NCBI GenBank assembly: GCA_030830895.1
Contig: JAURMC010000014.1
Span: forward strand, 124,001 to 188,000
Origin: Crocinitomicaceae bacterium
GTDB taxonomy: Bacteria > Bacteroidota > Bacteroidia > Flavobacteriales_D > Crocinitomicaceae
DNA length: 64,000 nucleotides
Direction: 5' to 3'
Positions within the stretch are counted from its first letter, which is position 1. Every line of letters begins with the position of its first letter. Positions 49,435-59,195 of this stretch are shown one piece after another. The position numbers and the translations under genes were made by a program. Below the pieces are notes generated by a model. The model made no database searches, was not told where the DNA came from, and worked only from the letters and a program-made list of their open reading frames with translations.

Positions 49435-52045
49435 GTGTAGAAAGCCTTGATTCCAAAAGATTAAGTTTCTGTAAAGCATCTGCCTCTTTTTGGCGTTCCA
49501 CCGCCACTACTTGATCGGGCGCACCGGAAAGGAATCGTTCGTTTGATAATTTACCTTGTACAGCCGCAAGGAAGCCTTTAGTGTATTTTATCTCTTCAAG
49601 AATCTTATTACGTTCTCCTTCTACGTCAATTAATTCGCCGAATGGAATATAATAGGCTACTCCTTTTACCATAAAACAGTGCGCTCCAGCAATCTCATCT
49701 TCTTGGCGTCTCAATTCAGATAGATTTCCCATTTTCATAAGCACCGCATCTAAGGAACTAGAAGATGTTGATGCAACGACACAAGTCAGTTTTACCTTTT
49801 GAGCAATATTCTGTGATTTTCGGAAATTGCGAATACCAGATATAATTTCAAATACTTCATTCATAGAAGTAAGAACCTTCTCATTCACAGGGGTAGCGAC
49901 TGGCCAATTAGAAATGATAATATCTCCCCCCTCATTTCGTTCATTTAAGACATGCCAAAGCTCTTCGGTGATAAATGGCATGAACGGATGAAGCAATTGC
50001 ATCAGTTTTTCAAAGTACCCTTTTGTTTGACTCAAAGTAATTGAATCAATCGGCTGCTGATATGCCGGCTTGATCATTTCTAAAAACCATGAACAGAAGT
50101 CATCCCAAATCAATTTATAGATTTCCATTAAGGCATCAGAAATTCTAAACTTATCAAAATGGTCGTTAATTTCAACCAAACTCTTATTTAGTCTTTCTTG
50201 AAACCACTTCGTTGCATGCATGGAATGTTCGGGCTGATCGAATTCTCTAACCTCCCAACCAGAAACTAATCGATAAGCATTCCAGATTTTATTTGCAAAA
50301 TTGCGTCCTTGTTCGCATTGCGCCGTATCAAATGGCAAGTCATTACCCGCAGGTGAAGAGATTAATATCCCCATACGTACTCCATCAGCACCAAATTGAT
50401 TAATTAAATCAATCGGGTCGGGTGAATTTCCAAGTGACTTTGACATTTTACGCCCTAATTTATCTCTTACTATACCTGTATAGTATACATTCCTAAAAGG
50501 AAGATTTCCTATATATTCATATCCTGCAATGATCATTCGAGCAACCCAAAAAAACATAATCTCAGGAGCTGTTACCAAGTCATTAGTTGGATAATAATAT
50601 GTTATTTCTGCATTATTTGGGGAAGTAATACCATTAAACACAGAAATAGGCCACAACCAGCTGGAAAACCATGTATCCAATACATCCTCGTCTTGTTTAA
50701 TTTCTGAGGTATTTTTATTTATACCCATGGATTTGAGTAGGTCAATGGCTTCATTAGCGGAGGCGGCCACTACAAAGTCATTAGCTCCGTCCCCGTAATA
50801 CCATGCTGGTATTTGGTGTCCCCACCAAAGCTGTCTAGAAATACACCAATCTTTCACATTTTCCATCCAATGCCTGTAGGTATTTTTGAATTTATCTGGA
50901 AAGAATCTAATGTCGTCATTCATAACATGATCAAGTGCTGGTTGCGATAATTCTTTCATAGACAAGAACCATTGTAGAGATAATTTTGGTTCTATTACCG
51001 CATTAGTTCGTTCTGAAAATCCTACTTTATTGATGTAATCCTCGGTTTTAACAAGGTAACCTTTTTCTTGAAGTTCATTCGAAATCCTTTTTCTACATTC
51101 AAACCGATCCAGTCCCTCATAATGTAAGCCGTGAGCATTTAATGTTCCGTTTTCGTTAAACAAGTCAATTGAAGGTAGATTAAATTTTTTACCAATCTCG
51201 TAGTCATTAATATCATGAGCAGGCGTAATTTTTAGGCATCCTGTGCCAAAGGTTGGATCAACATATTCATCGGCGATTACTGGAACTTTTCTACCAGAAA
51301 CAGGAACAATGACAGATTTTCCAATTAGATGAGTATACCTCAAATCCTCTGGGTTTACGCAAACGGCAGTATCTCCAAGAATTGTCTCGGGTCTGGTTGT
51401 TGCTATGGTCAACCAATCATCATCGGATCCCTCGATTTTATATCGAATATGATATAACCTAGAATTTACTTCTTTATATAAAACCTCCTCATCGGATACG
51501 GCAGTTAGCGCTTCAGGATCCCAATTCACCATTCGCACACCGCGATAAATCTTACCTTTCTTATGCAAATCAATAAACACAGCAATAACCGATTTGGAAT
51601 ACTCAGGATCCATGGTGAAATGTGTTCGTTCCCAATCGCAAGAGGCACCCAATTTCTTCAGTTGTTCAAGGATAATGCCGCCATGTTTTTCTTTCCATTC
51701 AAATGCATGATTTAAGAATTCTTCTCGGGAAAGATCGGTTTTATTGATTCCATCTAACTTGAGTTTTTGGACCACTTTCGCTTCCGTAGCGATTGAAGCA
51801 TGGTCCGTTCCAGGGATCCAACATGCATTTTTCCCTAACATCCTCGCTCTACGAACTAACACATCTTGAATAGTATTATTTAACATATGCCCCATGTGTA
51901 GTACTCCTGTAACATTTGGTGGAGGAATAACAACCGTATACGGTTCACGATCATCAGGGATTGAATGAAAGTAGTTTTTAGACATCCAATAGGAATACCA
52001 TTTATTTTCTATTTCTCCGGGAATGAATGTTTTAGGGATTTCCAT
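49427..52045 (-). CDS. valS: Valyl-tRNA synthetase
   Basis: 872 residues. Class Ia motifs: HMGHML (HIGH) in [15 protein letters not shown], the editing domain with [15 protein letters not shown], and [12 protein letters not shown]. The C-terminal coiled-coil arm ends the protein ([23 protein letters not shown]). It charges tRNA-Val and edits misactivated threonine. Its length is typical. A probable TAACTTCG -7 box lies about 23 bases upstream of its ATG. Confidence 0.97.
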   Translation of the reverse strand: MEIPKTFIPGEIENKWYSYWMSKNYFHSIPDDREPYTVVIPPPNVTGVLHMGHMLNNTIQDVLVRRARMLGKNACWIPGTDHASIATEAKVVQKLKLDGINKTDLSREEFLNHAFEWKEKHGGIILEQLKKLGASCDWERTHFTMDPEYSKSVIAVFIDLHKKGKIYRGVRMVNWDPEALTAVSDEEVLYKEVNSRLYHIRYKIEGSDDDWLTIATTRPETILGDTAVCVNPEDLRYTHLIGKSVIVPVSGRKVPVIADEYVDPTFGTGCLKITPAHDINDYEIGKKFNLPSIDLFNENGTLNAHGLHYEGLDRFECRKRISNELQEKGYLVKTEDYINKVGFSERTNAVIEPKLSLQWFLSMKELSQPALDHVMNDDIRFFPDKFKNTYRHWMENVKDWCISRQLWWGHQIPAWYYGDGANDFVVAASANEAIDLLKSMGINKNTSEIKQDEDVLDTWFSSWLWPISVFNGITSPNNAEITYYYPTNDLVTAPEIMFFWVARMIIAGYEYIGNLPFRNVYYTGIVRDKLGRKMSKSLGNSPDPIDLINQFGADGVRMGILISSPAGNDLPFDTAQCEQGRNFANKIWNAYRLVSGWEVREFDQPEHSMHATKWFQERLNKSLVEINDHFDKFRISDALMEIYKLIWDDFCSWFLEMIKPAYQQPIDSITLSQTKGYFEKLMQLLHPFMPFITEELWHVLNERNEGGDIIISNWPVATPVNEKVLTSMNEVFEIISGIRNFRKSQNIAQKVKLTCVVASTSSSSLDAVLMKMGNLSELRRQEDEIAGAHCFMVKGVAYYIPFGELIDVEGERNKILEEIKYTKGFLAAVQGKLSNERFLSGAPDQVVAVERQKEADALQKLNLLESRLSTLI

Positions 52046-52105
52046 GATGTTATTTTGGCGCGAAGTTACTTATTTCAGTTCAAAGAGCTTTGCTCATGGA
52101 AATAG

Positions 52106-52495
52106 CTATTGATTTTGTGGCAATACATTGCCTTTAATCGTTAGTACAACGGGAGGGGCTTTATCGGAGGTGACTGTTATGGTTTTCACAAATTCGCCAA
52201 CGCGTTTTGTGTCGTAAGAAACACTAATTGTACCTGACTTTTTCTTTTTAATTGGATTCTTTGGCTTCTCTGCAGCAGTACATCCGCAACTTGTTTGAAC
52301 ATTTGTAATTGTAACGGTTTGGCCAGTAGCATTGATAAACTTGAAATCAAATAGCTCTTTGGAATCATAAGGAATGTCATTTCGTTCAATTTCAACAACA
52401 TCAAATCTCAAAATTCTTTTAGACTCGGATTGAGCCGAGATTAACGTACTTATTAAAAGTAAGAAAAATAAAAAAAGTGATTTCATACGATGCAT
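52106..52495 (-). CDS. DUF1573 exported protein
   Basis: 129 residues from MHRMKSLFLFF at 52495. The start is chosen because a perfect -7 element (TAAATTTG) lies 5 bases upstream; the internal MKSLF would also give a good signal peptide (ending LISAQ). The mature part is one DUF1573 domain, an immunoglobulin-like fold, with TNVQTSCGCTAAEKP and ISVSYDTKRVGEFVKTITV. DUF1573 proteins are common secreted Bacteroidota proteins of unknown role; the CGC motif could bind metal or heme-like ligands. Confidence 0.85.
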   Translation of the reverse strand: MHRMKSLFLFFLLLISTLISAQSESKRILRFDVVEIERNDIPYDSKELFDFKFINATGQTVTITNVQTSCGCTAAEKPKNPIKKKKSGTISVSYDTKRVGEFVKTITVTSDKAPPVVLTIKGNVLPQNQ

Positions 52496-52500
52496 TTTAA

Positions 52501-52508
52501 CAAATTTA
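52501..52508 (-). promoter_or_regulatory. -7 element TAAATTTG for the DUF1573 gene
   Basis: Perfect TAnnTTTG match lying 5 bases before ATG 52495, within the gap after the NUDIX gene. Confidence 0.5.
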
Positions 52509-52536
52509 ATTGAATAGTACCAAGAAATGCTAATGT

Positions 52537-53130
52537 TCACTTATGTTTTTTAAATTCTTCCCAAATCCATTGAATCATGGGGTAAGAATCCATCGTGTAT
52601 TGTTCTACATCCGAAAAATCAACAAAAGCAACTTTAGAAATACCTTCACTTGATTGTGGCTCTAAATGATAGTTTGGATCGGCGGACATGATATACCACA
52701 AAGTTTCTTTAAGTACAATTCTACCTTTCAAAGGGTATAGATGATGCGTAATAATAGGGTTTAAAGACTGAATGGTTAGATCCAATTTACCACACTCCTC
52801 CACTACTTCTCTCAAGGCGGCCTGCATTGGGTATTCATCCCCTTCAATCCAACCTTTTGGGAGATCCCAAACCTTGTTTCTAAAAATTAAAAGCAACTTG
52901 TTTTCTGATATTACGATTCCGCCGGCCGCTTTAATCAACTTAAATTGATCCTTGAATGCAGTAAATGTTGTATTCACACAACAATGTGTATTCGCTTGAG
53001 CGTGAATAGCTTCCCACCATTTCATAGATGAACTAATAGGTACTTCCGTAACCATTTCACAAACCTTCTGTTCATAACTACCGAAGAATAGTTTCAATTT
53101 CTCAGTAAAAACAATATAATTTTGAGCCAT
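52537..53130 (-). CDS. NUDIX hydrolase
   Basis: 197 residues. The Nudix box runs GWIEGDE-x7-REVVEECG and matches GX5EX7REUXEEXGU in full, so the fold should hydrolyse a nucleoside diphosphate linked to another moiety. The first 60 residues are an added N-terminal part of unknown role. LPKGWIEGDEYP is typical of the diadenosine/ADP-ribose-like branch, but the substrate cannot be decided. Its ATG overlaps the pyrE ATG by 2 bases on the opposite strand (CCATGG). Confidence 0.9.
   Translation of the reverse strand: MAQNYIVFTEKLKLFFGSYEQKVCEMVTEVPISSSMKWWEAIHAQANTHCCVNTTFTAFKDQFKLIKAAGGIVISENKLLLIFRNKVWDLPKGWIEGDEYPMQAALREVVEECGKLDLTIQSLNPIITHHLYPLKGRIVLKETLWYIMSADPNYHLEPQSSEGISKVAFVDFSDVEQYTMDSYPMIQWIWEEFKKHK
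53117..53124 (+). promoter_or_regulatory. -7 element TAATTTTG for pyrE, inside the NUDIX coding region
   Basis: Perfect TAnnTTTG match ending 4 bases before the pyrE ATG. It is read from within the first codons of the divergent NUDIX gene. Confidence 0.6.
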
Positions 53131-53773
53131 GGTTTATGACAAAGATAGCGCATTGCGCATTGCGGGTGAATTATTAAGAATTAAAGCAGTAAAACTCCAA
53201 CCGCAAGAACCATTCACATGGGCATCAGGTTGGAAATCGCCAATTTACTGTGACAATCGAAAAACACTTTCATTTCCTACCGTTAGGACTTACATCCGCC
53301 AACGCCTAGTAGATATCGTAGATAAAGAATTTGGAAAACCGGATGTAATCGCAGGAATTGCCACAGGAGGAATCCCTCAAGGAGTGTTAGTGGCTCAAGA
53401 TTTAGGGTTGCCCTTTATTTACGTGCGAAGTAACGTTAAAGACCATGGACTAGGAAATTTAATAGAAGGAACCTATGAAGCGGGGCAAAATGTGTTGGTA
53501 GTAGAAGACTTAATATCAACCGGCGGAAGCAGTTTACAGGGGGTACAAGCTCTGAAGGATGCTGGGATGAAAGTTAAAGGACTCATTGCCATTTTCTCCT
53601 ATGGGTTTCAAGTCGCTAAGGAAGCGTTTGATCTTGCGGAGGTCCCATTCATTGTCTTATCTGATTATGACCATTTAATTGAACAAGCTTTAAACTTGGA
53701 TTATATTAAGGAAGTAGAATTAGAAAAACTAAAAAAATGGAGAGAAATCCCCTCGGATTGGAATCCATCTTGA
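53129..53773 (+). CDS. pyrE: Orotate phosphoribosyltransferase
   Basis: 214 residues. PRPP motif VLVVEDLISTGGSS; orotate-binding TWASGWKSPIYCDNR; GIATGGIPQGVLVAQDL. It joins orotate to PRPP in pyrimidine synthesis, downstream of PyrB's product. It starts at the ATG formed by the shared CCATGG. The next gene (SRPBCC protein) begins 3 bases after its stop, so the two are probably one transcript. Confidence 0.96.
   Translation: MVYDKDSALRIAGELLRIKAVKLQPQEPFTWASGWKSPIYCDNRKTLSFPTVRTYIRQRLVDIVDKEFGKPDVIAGIATGGIPQGVLVAQDLGLPFIYVRSNVKDHGLGNLIEGTYEAGQNVLVVEDLISTGGSSLQGVQALKDAGMKVKGLIAIFSYGFQVAKEAFDLAEVPFIVLSDYDHLIEQALNLDYIKEVELEKLKKWREIPSDWNPS
53140..53147 (-). promoter_or_regulatory. -7 element TATCTTTG for the NUDIX gene, inside the pyrE coding region
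   Basis: Perfect TAnnTTTG match on the minus strand, 9 bases before the NUDIX ATG and within the first codons of pyrE. Confidence 0.6.
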
Positions 53774-53776
53774 CAC

Positions 53777-54172
53777 ATGCATATCATCAGTGATCAGTTT
53801 ACGGTTAATACGAACTGCGAAGCTATTTTAAGGTTTCTATCTACTCCCTCAAACCTAGAAAAAATCCTCCCGACTGAGCGAATTGAAAATTTCGAAGCAG
53901 ACCATGCCCAATGTAGCTTTAAAATACAAGGTGGTATTAAGATTAGCCTTGTATTTGTCTCACGATCAACGGAAAGTGTGCAGTATAAAAGTGGCGAGAA
54001 TAGTCCATTCCCGTTTGAATTAAAAGTAAATACAGAAGCGCTTAATGAACTTTGTACAGGCAGGCTTACATTCTTTGGTGAAACAACACCCTTTATTGCC
54101 ATGATGGCAAAAGGCCCACTCACAGCACTGTTCAACGACATGGGAAAAAGCCTTGTAATGGAATTTAAATAA
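53777..54172 (+). CDS. SRPBCC/START-like fold protein, function unknown
   Basis: 131 residues. The pattern FTVNTNCEAILRFLSTPSNLEKILP, then strands with RIENFEADHAQCSFKIQG and a long C-terminal helix, fits the SRPBCC (Bet v1-like) fold, which binds hydrophobic ligands. No catalytic residues can be named. It follows pyrE by 3 bases and overlaps birA tail to tail by 8 bp. This gene order (NUDIX, pyrE, SRPBCC, birA, rsfS, ftsH) recurs in Flavobacteriales, to my knowledge. Confidence 0.8.
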   Translation: MHIISDQFTVNTNCEAILRFLSTPSNLEKILPTERIENFEADHAQCSFKIQGGIKISLVFVSRSTESVQYKSGENSPFPFELKVNTEALNELCTGRLTFFGETTPFIAMMAKGPLTALFNDMGKSLVMEFK

Positions 54173-54893
54173 TCCATTGGAATTCTCCGTGGTTAAAAGC
54201 AATTTCTTCCGCTTCCGTTTTCAACACTAAGCGGCCTGTATTATCAACCCCTTGTAATATTGCTCTTACCGTTACCCCTCGAATGACAAAAGGAAATAAT
54301 TCATTTCTACGAAATAAACTAAGTTCATAACGTGATTTTAACGCTTCAGAATCATTAAACAAGTTATAATTTGATTGGAGTGTATCACATATTGTCCATA
54401 AAAAATCATTGGGTTGCACATGCTTTTCAGTGCATAATTTTATGGAAGTCGCATTAAAATCCGAAAATGACAATTGATTCAAATTAATCCCTATACCAAT
54501 TACTGCGGATTTAATAAAAGACCCTTGATTATTCGTTTCAATTAGTATACCCCCTATTTTTGCTTGATTAACAAAAAGATCATTTGGCCATTTAATGCTA
54601 GCATTCACACCATATCTTTTCAAAGCATCAACCAGGCTAACCGCAAACCACCAATTCAGCGTAATTCCTCTCAATGATGTCAAATTGTCAGGGAAATAAA
54701 TAAATGAGGCGCATAAATTCATCCCCGCAGCAGACTTCCATGAATTTCCACGTTGTCCACGCCCTTTCGTTTGAAAATCTGCCAATACTACCGCTCCTTG
54801 ATCCGCTTTGCCCTCATTAATTAAATTGGCTGCATAATTGTTAGTTGAATCTACGGATTCCAGTTTGAATAGCTGTTTACCAAATTTTAGCAT
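54165..54893 (-). CDS. birA: Biotin--[acetyl-CoA-carboxylase] ligase
   Basis: 242 residues. Biotin-AMP loop KGRGQRGNSWKS, ASIKWPNDLFVN and KIGGILIETN are the conserved BirA motifs, and VIGIGINLNQ follows. It activates biotin and attaches it to carboxylase carrier proteins. There is no N-terminal DNA-binding domain, so it is an enzyme only and not a repressor of biotin genes. It is divergent from rsfS. Confidence 0.95.
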   Translation of the reverse strand: MLKFGKQLFKLESVDSTNNYAANLINEGKADQGAVVLADFQTKGRGQRGNSWKSAAGMNLCASFIYFPDNLTSLRGITLNWWFAVSLVDALKRYGVNASIKWPNDLFVNQAKIGGILIETNNQGSFIKSAVIGIGINLNQLSFSDFNATSIKLCTEKHVQPNDFLWTICDTLQSNYNLFNDSEALKSRYELSLFRRNELFPFVIRGVTVRAILQGVDNTGRLVLKTEAEEIAFNHGEFQWII

Positions 54894-54944
54894 AATTTAT
54901 TGCCGCAGGATGTAAAAACCAAAGGTATATTTAAATTAATGAAT

Positions 54945-54952
54945 TAGTTTTG
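54945..54952 (+). promoter_or_regulatory. -7 element TAGTTTTG for rsfS-ftsH-cdsA-psd
   Basis: Perfect TAnnTTTG match 18 bases before the rsfS ATG, in the divergent gap with birA. It is the likely promoter of the four-gene cluster, whose members are spaced by 5-12 bases. Confidence 0.6.
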
Positions 54953-54970
54953 CACCTTGTATAAAAATTA

Positions 54971-55351
54971 ATGACCAAGAAGAAAAAAGAATTGTCGCAT
55001 TCAGAAAAACTTAGCAATTGTATCGTTGAAGGAATGCAAGAAAACAAAGCAAAGGATATTGTTGTTATCGATTTAAGAGAATTAAGTGCTGCGGTATGTG
55101 ATTTTTTTGTGATTTGTTCTGGAGATTCAAGTACTCAAGTAGACGGTATCACCAATGCTATTACAAGATTCACCCGTAAAAATATGAAGGAAAAACCATG
55201 GCATACGGAAGGACTACGTAACAGCGAATGGGTTTTATTGGATTATGTTGATGTTGTTGCGCATGTTTTTTACAAAGACGCAAGAGGATTTTATGAAATT
55301 GAAGATTTATGGGCTGATGGTATACGAACAGACATCCCTAATTTAAATTAA
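54971..55351 (+). CDS. rsfS: Ribosome silencing factor RsfS
   Basis: 126 residues with the Iojap/RsfS pattern: NCIVEGMQENKAKDIVVIDL, CDFFVICSGDSSTQVDGIT, WHTEGLRNSEWVLLDYVDVVAHVF. It binds L14 of the large ribosomal subunit and blocks joining under starvation. Length is normal. First gene of the rsfS-ftsH-cdsA-psd cluster; ftsH starts 5 bases after it. Confidence 0.95.
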   Translation: MTKKKKELSHSEKLSNCIVEGMQENKAKDIVVIDLRELSAAVCDFFVICSGDSSTQVDGITNAITRFTRKNMKEKPWHTEGLRNSEWVLLDYVDVVAHVFYKDARGFYEIEDLWADGIRTDIPNLN

Positions 55352-55356
55352 CAAGT

Positions 55357-57420
55357 ATGTCAGAAGATAAAAAGAAGAGTGGTTTTTCGGTGTATTGGAT
55401 TTACGCCTTGGCAGGGATTGCATTCATCGCAATTCAATTATTCTACAGCGCAGAATCTCGAATAACCATCGAGCGTAAGCAAACACTTTTTGAATTGGTA
55501 GATTCAAGTGGTGTGGAGAAAATTACTATAATTAATGACCAACGTGCAAATTTTCAACTTAATGGAAGGGGTCTTGAATTGGTCAAAACATTAAAAAAAG
55601 GAGAATTTCCAAAAATTTGGAAACAGCTAAAAAAAGAGCCTTCTATAGACCAACAAAAGAAGGCAGAAATTGTCCTTGAAAATATTGGTGATTTGGGCAA
55701 CTTTGAAAATAGCATAGAAAAAGAACGTAAATTCGAATGTGCTAGGGACACTGAAACGGATTACTTAGGTACTATTCTAGCCTATTTATTGCCCTTTGGA
55801 ATCATCTTCTTGATTTGGTTTTTTGTCATGCGAAGAATGACTGGTGGAGGTGGTGCTGGTGGCGGTGGAGGTCAAATTTTTAATATTGGAAAATCAAGGG
55901 CTCAATTGTATGATAAAGGTAAATCAACCAACGTTACGTTCAAGGATGTCGCAGGACTTGAAGGTGCAAAAGAAGAAATTGTAGAAATTGTAGAGTTCCT
56001 TAAAAATCCAAAAAAATACACCGATATTGGCGCTAAAATCCCAAAAGGAGCACTTTTAGTTGGTCCTCCTGGGACAGGTAAAACGCTATTAGCAAAAGCG
56101 GTAGCTGGAGAAGCCAAGGTTCCTTTCTTTTCATTATCTGGTTCTGATTTTGTAGAGATGTTTGTAGGTGTAGGGGCCTCCCGTGTTCGTGACCTTTTTA
56201 GACAAGCTAAAGAAAAAGCGCCCTCTATAATTTTTATTGATGAAATTGATGCTATTGGTCGTGCTAGAGGTAAAAACAATGGGTTTAATTCAAATGATGA
56301 ACGCGAGAACACCTTGAATCAATTACTTACAGAAATGGATGGATTTGGAACCAACAGTGGGGTAATCATTCTTGCTGCTACCAATAGAGCAGACGTCCTA
56401 GATAGCGCACTGATGCGAGCTGGGCGCTTTGATCGTCAGATATATGTAGATATGCCTGACTTGAATGAGCGAAAGGAAATTTTTCAAGTACATTTAAAAC
56501 CACTAAAATTAGAAAAGAGCCTAGATATTGACTTTTTAGCTAAGCAAACTCCGGGTTTTAGTGGTGCGGACATTGCAAATTTATGCAATGAGGCTGCGCT
56601 CATCGCTGCAAGAAAAGATAAAAAGAAGGTATCAAAACAAGATTTCCTTGACGCGGTTGATCGCATTGTTGGTGGGCTGGAAAAGAAGAATAAAATTATC
56701 ACCAAAGAAGAAAAGAAAACCATAGCAGTTCATGAGGCTGGTCATGCAACCATTTCTTGGTTACTAGAATATGCCAACCCACTCGTGAAAGTTACAATTG
56801 TTCCTCGAGGACAATCCCTTGGTGCTGCTTGGTATTTGCCTGAAGAAAGAAGTATTACGACCTCAGATCAATTATTGGATCAAATGTGTTCTGCGTTAGG
56901 TGGTCGAGCAGCTGAGGAGTTAGTTTTTTCAAAGATTAGTACCGGTGCATTAAGTGATTTAGAAAAAGTTACAAAGCAAGCATATGCTATGGTTTCAATC
57001 TACGGATTAAACAAACGCATCGGAAATGTATCGTTTTATGATTCACAAGGTAGGGATGCATTTACCAAACCATTTTCTGATGATACAGCGAATGTTATTG
57101 ATCAAGAGGTGTCTAATCTCATTGAAAGTCAATATCAACGAGCTTTAAAAATACTTGCCGATCACAGAGATAAATTAGAAGCATTGGCAGACAAACTTTT
57201 AATTGACGAAGTGATATTTAAAGAAAATTTAGAAGAGATTTTTGGCAAGCGTGAATGGGATAACACTGAGTTTGTAGAAGAAATCGAATCATCGATTGAA
57301 ACCACTGAGCCTACAGCAAAGCCTGAAGAGGCGAACACAGATGAACCTCAAATCAACAATTTAAAAGATACACCTGGTGCATCCGAATTATTAATCGATG
57401 AAGAGCCATCAGAAAAATAG
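55357..57420 (+). CDS. ftsH: ATP-dependent zinc metalloprotease FtsH
   Basis: 687 residues. Two membrane spans (about 10-26 and 140-156) flank a periplasmic domain. The AAA domain has Walker A GPPGTGKT from G236 and Walker [12 protein letters not shown]. The protease motif is H459-E-A-G-H463. A Gly-rich stretch (GGGGAGGGGG) follows the second span. The tail after about 640 is acidic and low-complexity. It degrades unstable and misfolded inner-membrane proteins as a hexamer. The sequence is complete with no odd features in the catalytic parts. Confidence 0.97.
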   Translation: MSEDKKKSGFSVYWIYALAGIAFIAIQLFYSAESRITIERKQTLFELVDSSGVEKITIINDQRANFQLNGRGLELVKTLKKGEFPKIWKQLKKEPSIDQQKKAEIVLENIGDLGNFENSIEKERKFECARDTETDYLGTILAYLLPFGIIFLIWFFVMRRMTGGGGAGGGGGQIFNIGKSRAQLYDKGKSTNVTFKDVAGLEGAKEEIVEIVEFLKNPKKYTDIGAKIPKGALLVGPPGTGKTLLAKAVAGEAKVPFFSLSGSDFVEMFVGVGASRVRDLFRQAKEKAPSIIFIDEIDAIGRARGKNNGFNSNDERENTLNQLLTEMDGFGTNSGVIILAATNRADVLDSALMRAGRFDRQIYVDMPDLNERKEIFQVHLKPLKLEKSLDIDFLAKQTPGFSGADIANLCNEAALIAARKDKKKVSKQDFLDAVDRIVGGLEKKNKIITKEEKKTIAVHEAGHATISWLLEYANPLVKVTIVPRGQSLGAAWYLPEERSITTSDQLLDQMCSALGGRAAEELVFSKISTGALSDLEKVTKQAYAMVSIYGLNKRIGNVSFYDSQGRDAFTKPFSDDTANVIDQEVSNLIESQYQRALKILADHRDKLEALADKLLIDEVIFKENLEEIFGKREWDNTEFVEEIESSIETTEPTAKPEEANTDEPQINNLKDTPGASELLIDEEPSEK

Positions 57421-57432
57421 GGATTACAACCT

Positions 57433-58248
57433 ATGAGCAACTTAGCCCTACGAATCATCACTGGAACAATCCTTGGAATAATAATCTTGGGTTCTGTCTT
57501 GGCTGGCCCTTTGCTTCAAGGAATAGTATTCAGTGGATTTATGATTGTTGGCTTATTAGAATTCTATCGCATGTGTGACCGTCTTTCATTTATTCATGTT
57601 TCTAAAGAAATGGGGGTTTTTATTGGGGTTTTTATCTATGTATTATTACTCGGAATGAGTATCGAACTGCTCCCAATCATTTCAATCACAGTTATATTCC
57701 CTTTGTTTTTCAGTTTAATAATTGTTGAGCTCTGGAAAAAACATGCTCAACCCTTACTAAACATTGCCGTGTTGGTATTGGGAATAATTTACGTGGTGAT
57801 TCCATTCTATTTAAGCATTGATTTAAACCTAAGAAACAACCAATATTTACCAGTTGTTGCGGGAATGTTGATTCTTATTTGGACTAATGATACAATGGCT
57901 TATTTTTTTGGAAAAAAATGGGGTAAACGTAAATTATTTGAAAGAATTTCACCAAAAAAAACCTGGGAAGGCACAATTGGAGGACTCGTATTCACCTTGA
58001 TTCTAGGGTATATCATCGGAACCTATGTTAATCAGGGATTGACTTTCTTCTGGGTAATTTCAGCAGTGATTATTGGTCCAGGAGCGCTTTTCGGTGATTT
58101 ATTAGAATCTTTATTTAAACGAAGCTTAGAAATCAAGGATAGTGGGAATATATTACCTGGGCATGGCGGCGTATTAGATCGTTTTGATGCAGCACTATTC
58201 AGCATCCCGTTCTTTTATTGTTGGTATATGCTCTATTTTTATTGGTAA
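57433..58248 (+). CDS. cdsA: Phosphatidate cytidylyltransferase
   Basis: 271 residues, about seven or eight membrane spans. The CdsA signature is near the C-terminus: GDLLESLFKRSLEIKDSG and LPGHGGVLDRFDA. It makes CDP-diacylglycerol from the phosphatidic acid supplied by PlsC (21.8 kb). It is followed after 9 bases by psd, so two steps of phospholipid synthesis share a transcript with ftsH. Confidence 0.95.
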   Translation: MSNLALRIITGTILGIIILGSVLAGPLLQGIVFSGFMIVGLLEFYRMCDRLSFIHVSKEMGVFIGVFIYVLLLGMSIELLPIISITVIFPLFFSLIIVELWKKHAQPLLNIAVLVLGIIYVVIPFYLSIDLNLRNNQYLPVVAGMLILIWTNDTMAYFFGKKWGKRKLFERISPKKTWEGTIGGLVFTLILGYIIGTYVNQGLTFFWVISAVIIGPGALFGDLLESLFKRSLEIKDSGNILPGHGGVLDRFDAALFSIPFFYCWYMLYFYW

Positions 58249-58257
58249 CTTTACTGC

Positions 58258-58917
58258 ATGAGATTCCATAAGGAAGGATATGTTATTATGACCTTGGCAA
58301 CCCTCTTAACGAGTATACTAATCTCTACAATTTGGTTTTTTATAGGATCATCCATTGTGTGGCTAAGCATGTTATTATCTTTGATTCCAATAGTTTTTTT
58401 AATACTCGTTGTGCAGTTTTTTCGAGTTCCAAAAAGAAAAATAGCCGGAAATTCAAACGATGTTATTTGCCCAGCAGATGGAAAAATTGTTGTAATTGAA
58501 AAAGTATTTGAATCTGAATTCATTAACGACCAATGCATACAGATTTCCATATTTATGTCCCCGTTAAATGTGCACGCGAATTACGCTCCAATAGCGGGGC
58601 GTGTAATTTATACCAAGTACCATCATGGAAACTATCTAGTAGCATGGCATCCTAAAAGTTCAACTGAAAATGAGCGATCTACACTAGTATTAGAAACTGA
58701 CCAAAAAAAGAACATATTAATACGGCAGATAGCCGGTGCCCTTGCACGTAGAATTTGCTTTTATGCCCATCAGGATTATTTATACCAAAAGGGCGAAGAA
58801 TTTGGATTTATCAAATTCGGATCACGAGTTGATATATTCCTACCCTTAGATGCTCAGGTCCAAGTAAAGATTGGGCAAAAGGTTAAAAATCGTGAAGATA
58901 TTCTTGCAATCATTTAA
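58258..58917 (+). CDS. psd: Phosphatidylserine decarboxylase proenzyme (short type)
   Basis: 219 residues. It has an N-terminal membrane span pair (about 15-60). FMSPLNVHANYAPI and the self-cleavage site F-G188-S189-R-V-D are characteristic of the short PSD-A form. Cleavage at the Gly-Ser makes the pyruvoyl cofactor on the new subunit. It converts phosphatidylserine to phosphatidylethanolamine, a main lipid in this phylum. It is the last gene of the cluster. I see no pssA gene in this window. Confidence 0.94.
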   Translation: MRFHKEGYVIMTLATLLTSILISTIWFFIGSSIVWLSMLLSLIPIVFLILVVQFFRVPKRKIAGNSNDVICPADGKIVVIEKVFESEFINDQCIQISIFMSPLNVHANYAPIAGRVIYTKYHHGNYLVAWHPKSSTENERSTLVLETDQKKNILIRQIAGALARRICFYAHQDYLYQKGEEFGFIKFGSRVDIFLPLDAQVQVKIGQKVKNREDILAII

Positions 58918-58942
58918 TTTAATTACCTTTAAACAAAAAATC

Positions 58943-59152
58943 ATGAAAAAATTAGTTTTAGCTATCGCTTTGGTTATTATGGGTGGTTCAATTGCCTCTA
59001 AGGTTTACGCTGCACATACTAGCGTGAAAATGGAAATCAGTGATGATGATAAAAAGAAAAAGAAAAAGAAAAAAGGCAGTTGCTCAAGCACAGAACAAAA
59101 GAAATGTTGTTCAGGTTCTACTCAGAAATCTGGATGTGGTGAAAAGCATTAA
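58943..59152 (+). CDS. Small exported Lys/Cys-rich peptide, function unknown
   Basis: 69 residues. A clear signal peptide (MKKLVLAIALVIMGG, cleavage near VYA-AHT) is followed by EISDDD, then eight lysines in a row, then a cysteine-rich tail with four Cys (GSCSS, KCCSG, SGCG). The mature part is only about 45 residues. A terminator follows at once. Cys spacing C-x8-CC-x8-C could bind a metal or form two disulfides, and the polylysine could bind acidic surfaces; both are inference. Similar peptides exist in relatives as I recall, but no function is known to me. Confidence 0.75.
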   Translation: MKKLVLAIALVIMGGSIASKVYAAHTSVKMEISDDDKKKKKKKKGSCSSTEQKKCCSGSTQKSGCGEKH

Positions 59153-59167
59153 TTATGCAAATTCTAT

Positions 59168-59195
59168 AAAAAAGGGGCTTAGGCCCCTTTTTTTT
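59168..59195. terminator. Bidirectional terminator
   Basis: The stem GGGGC (59174-59178) / GCCCC (59183-59187) with loop TTAG is flanked by six A and eight T. It lies between the Lys/Cys peptide gene and the convergent acyl-CoA synthetase gene. Confidence 0.85.

Noticed and set aside
53794-54177. Long minus-strand frame opposite the SRPBCC gene
   Set aside because: It has no family character and no start signals; it mirrors the coding strand of the real gene.
55850-55875. GGT/GGC repeat in ftsH as a microsatellite
   Set aside because: It encodes the glycine-rich linker after the second membrane span that is usual in FtsH of this phylum.
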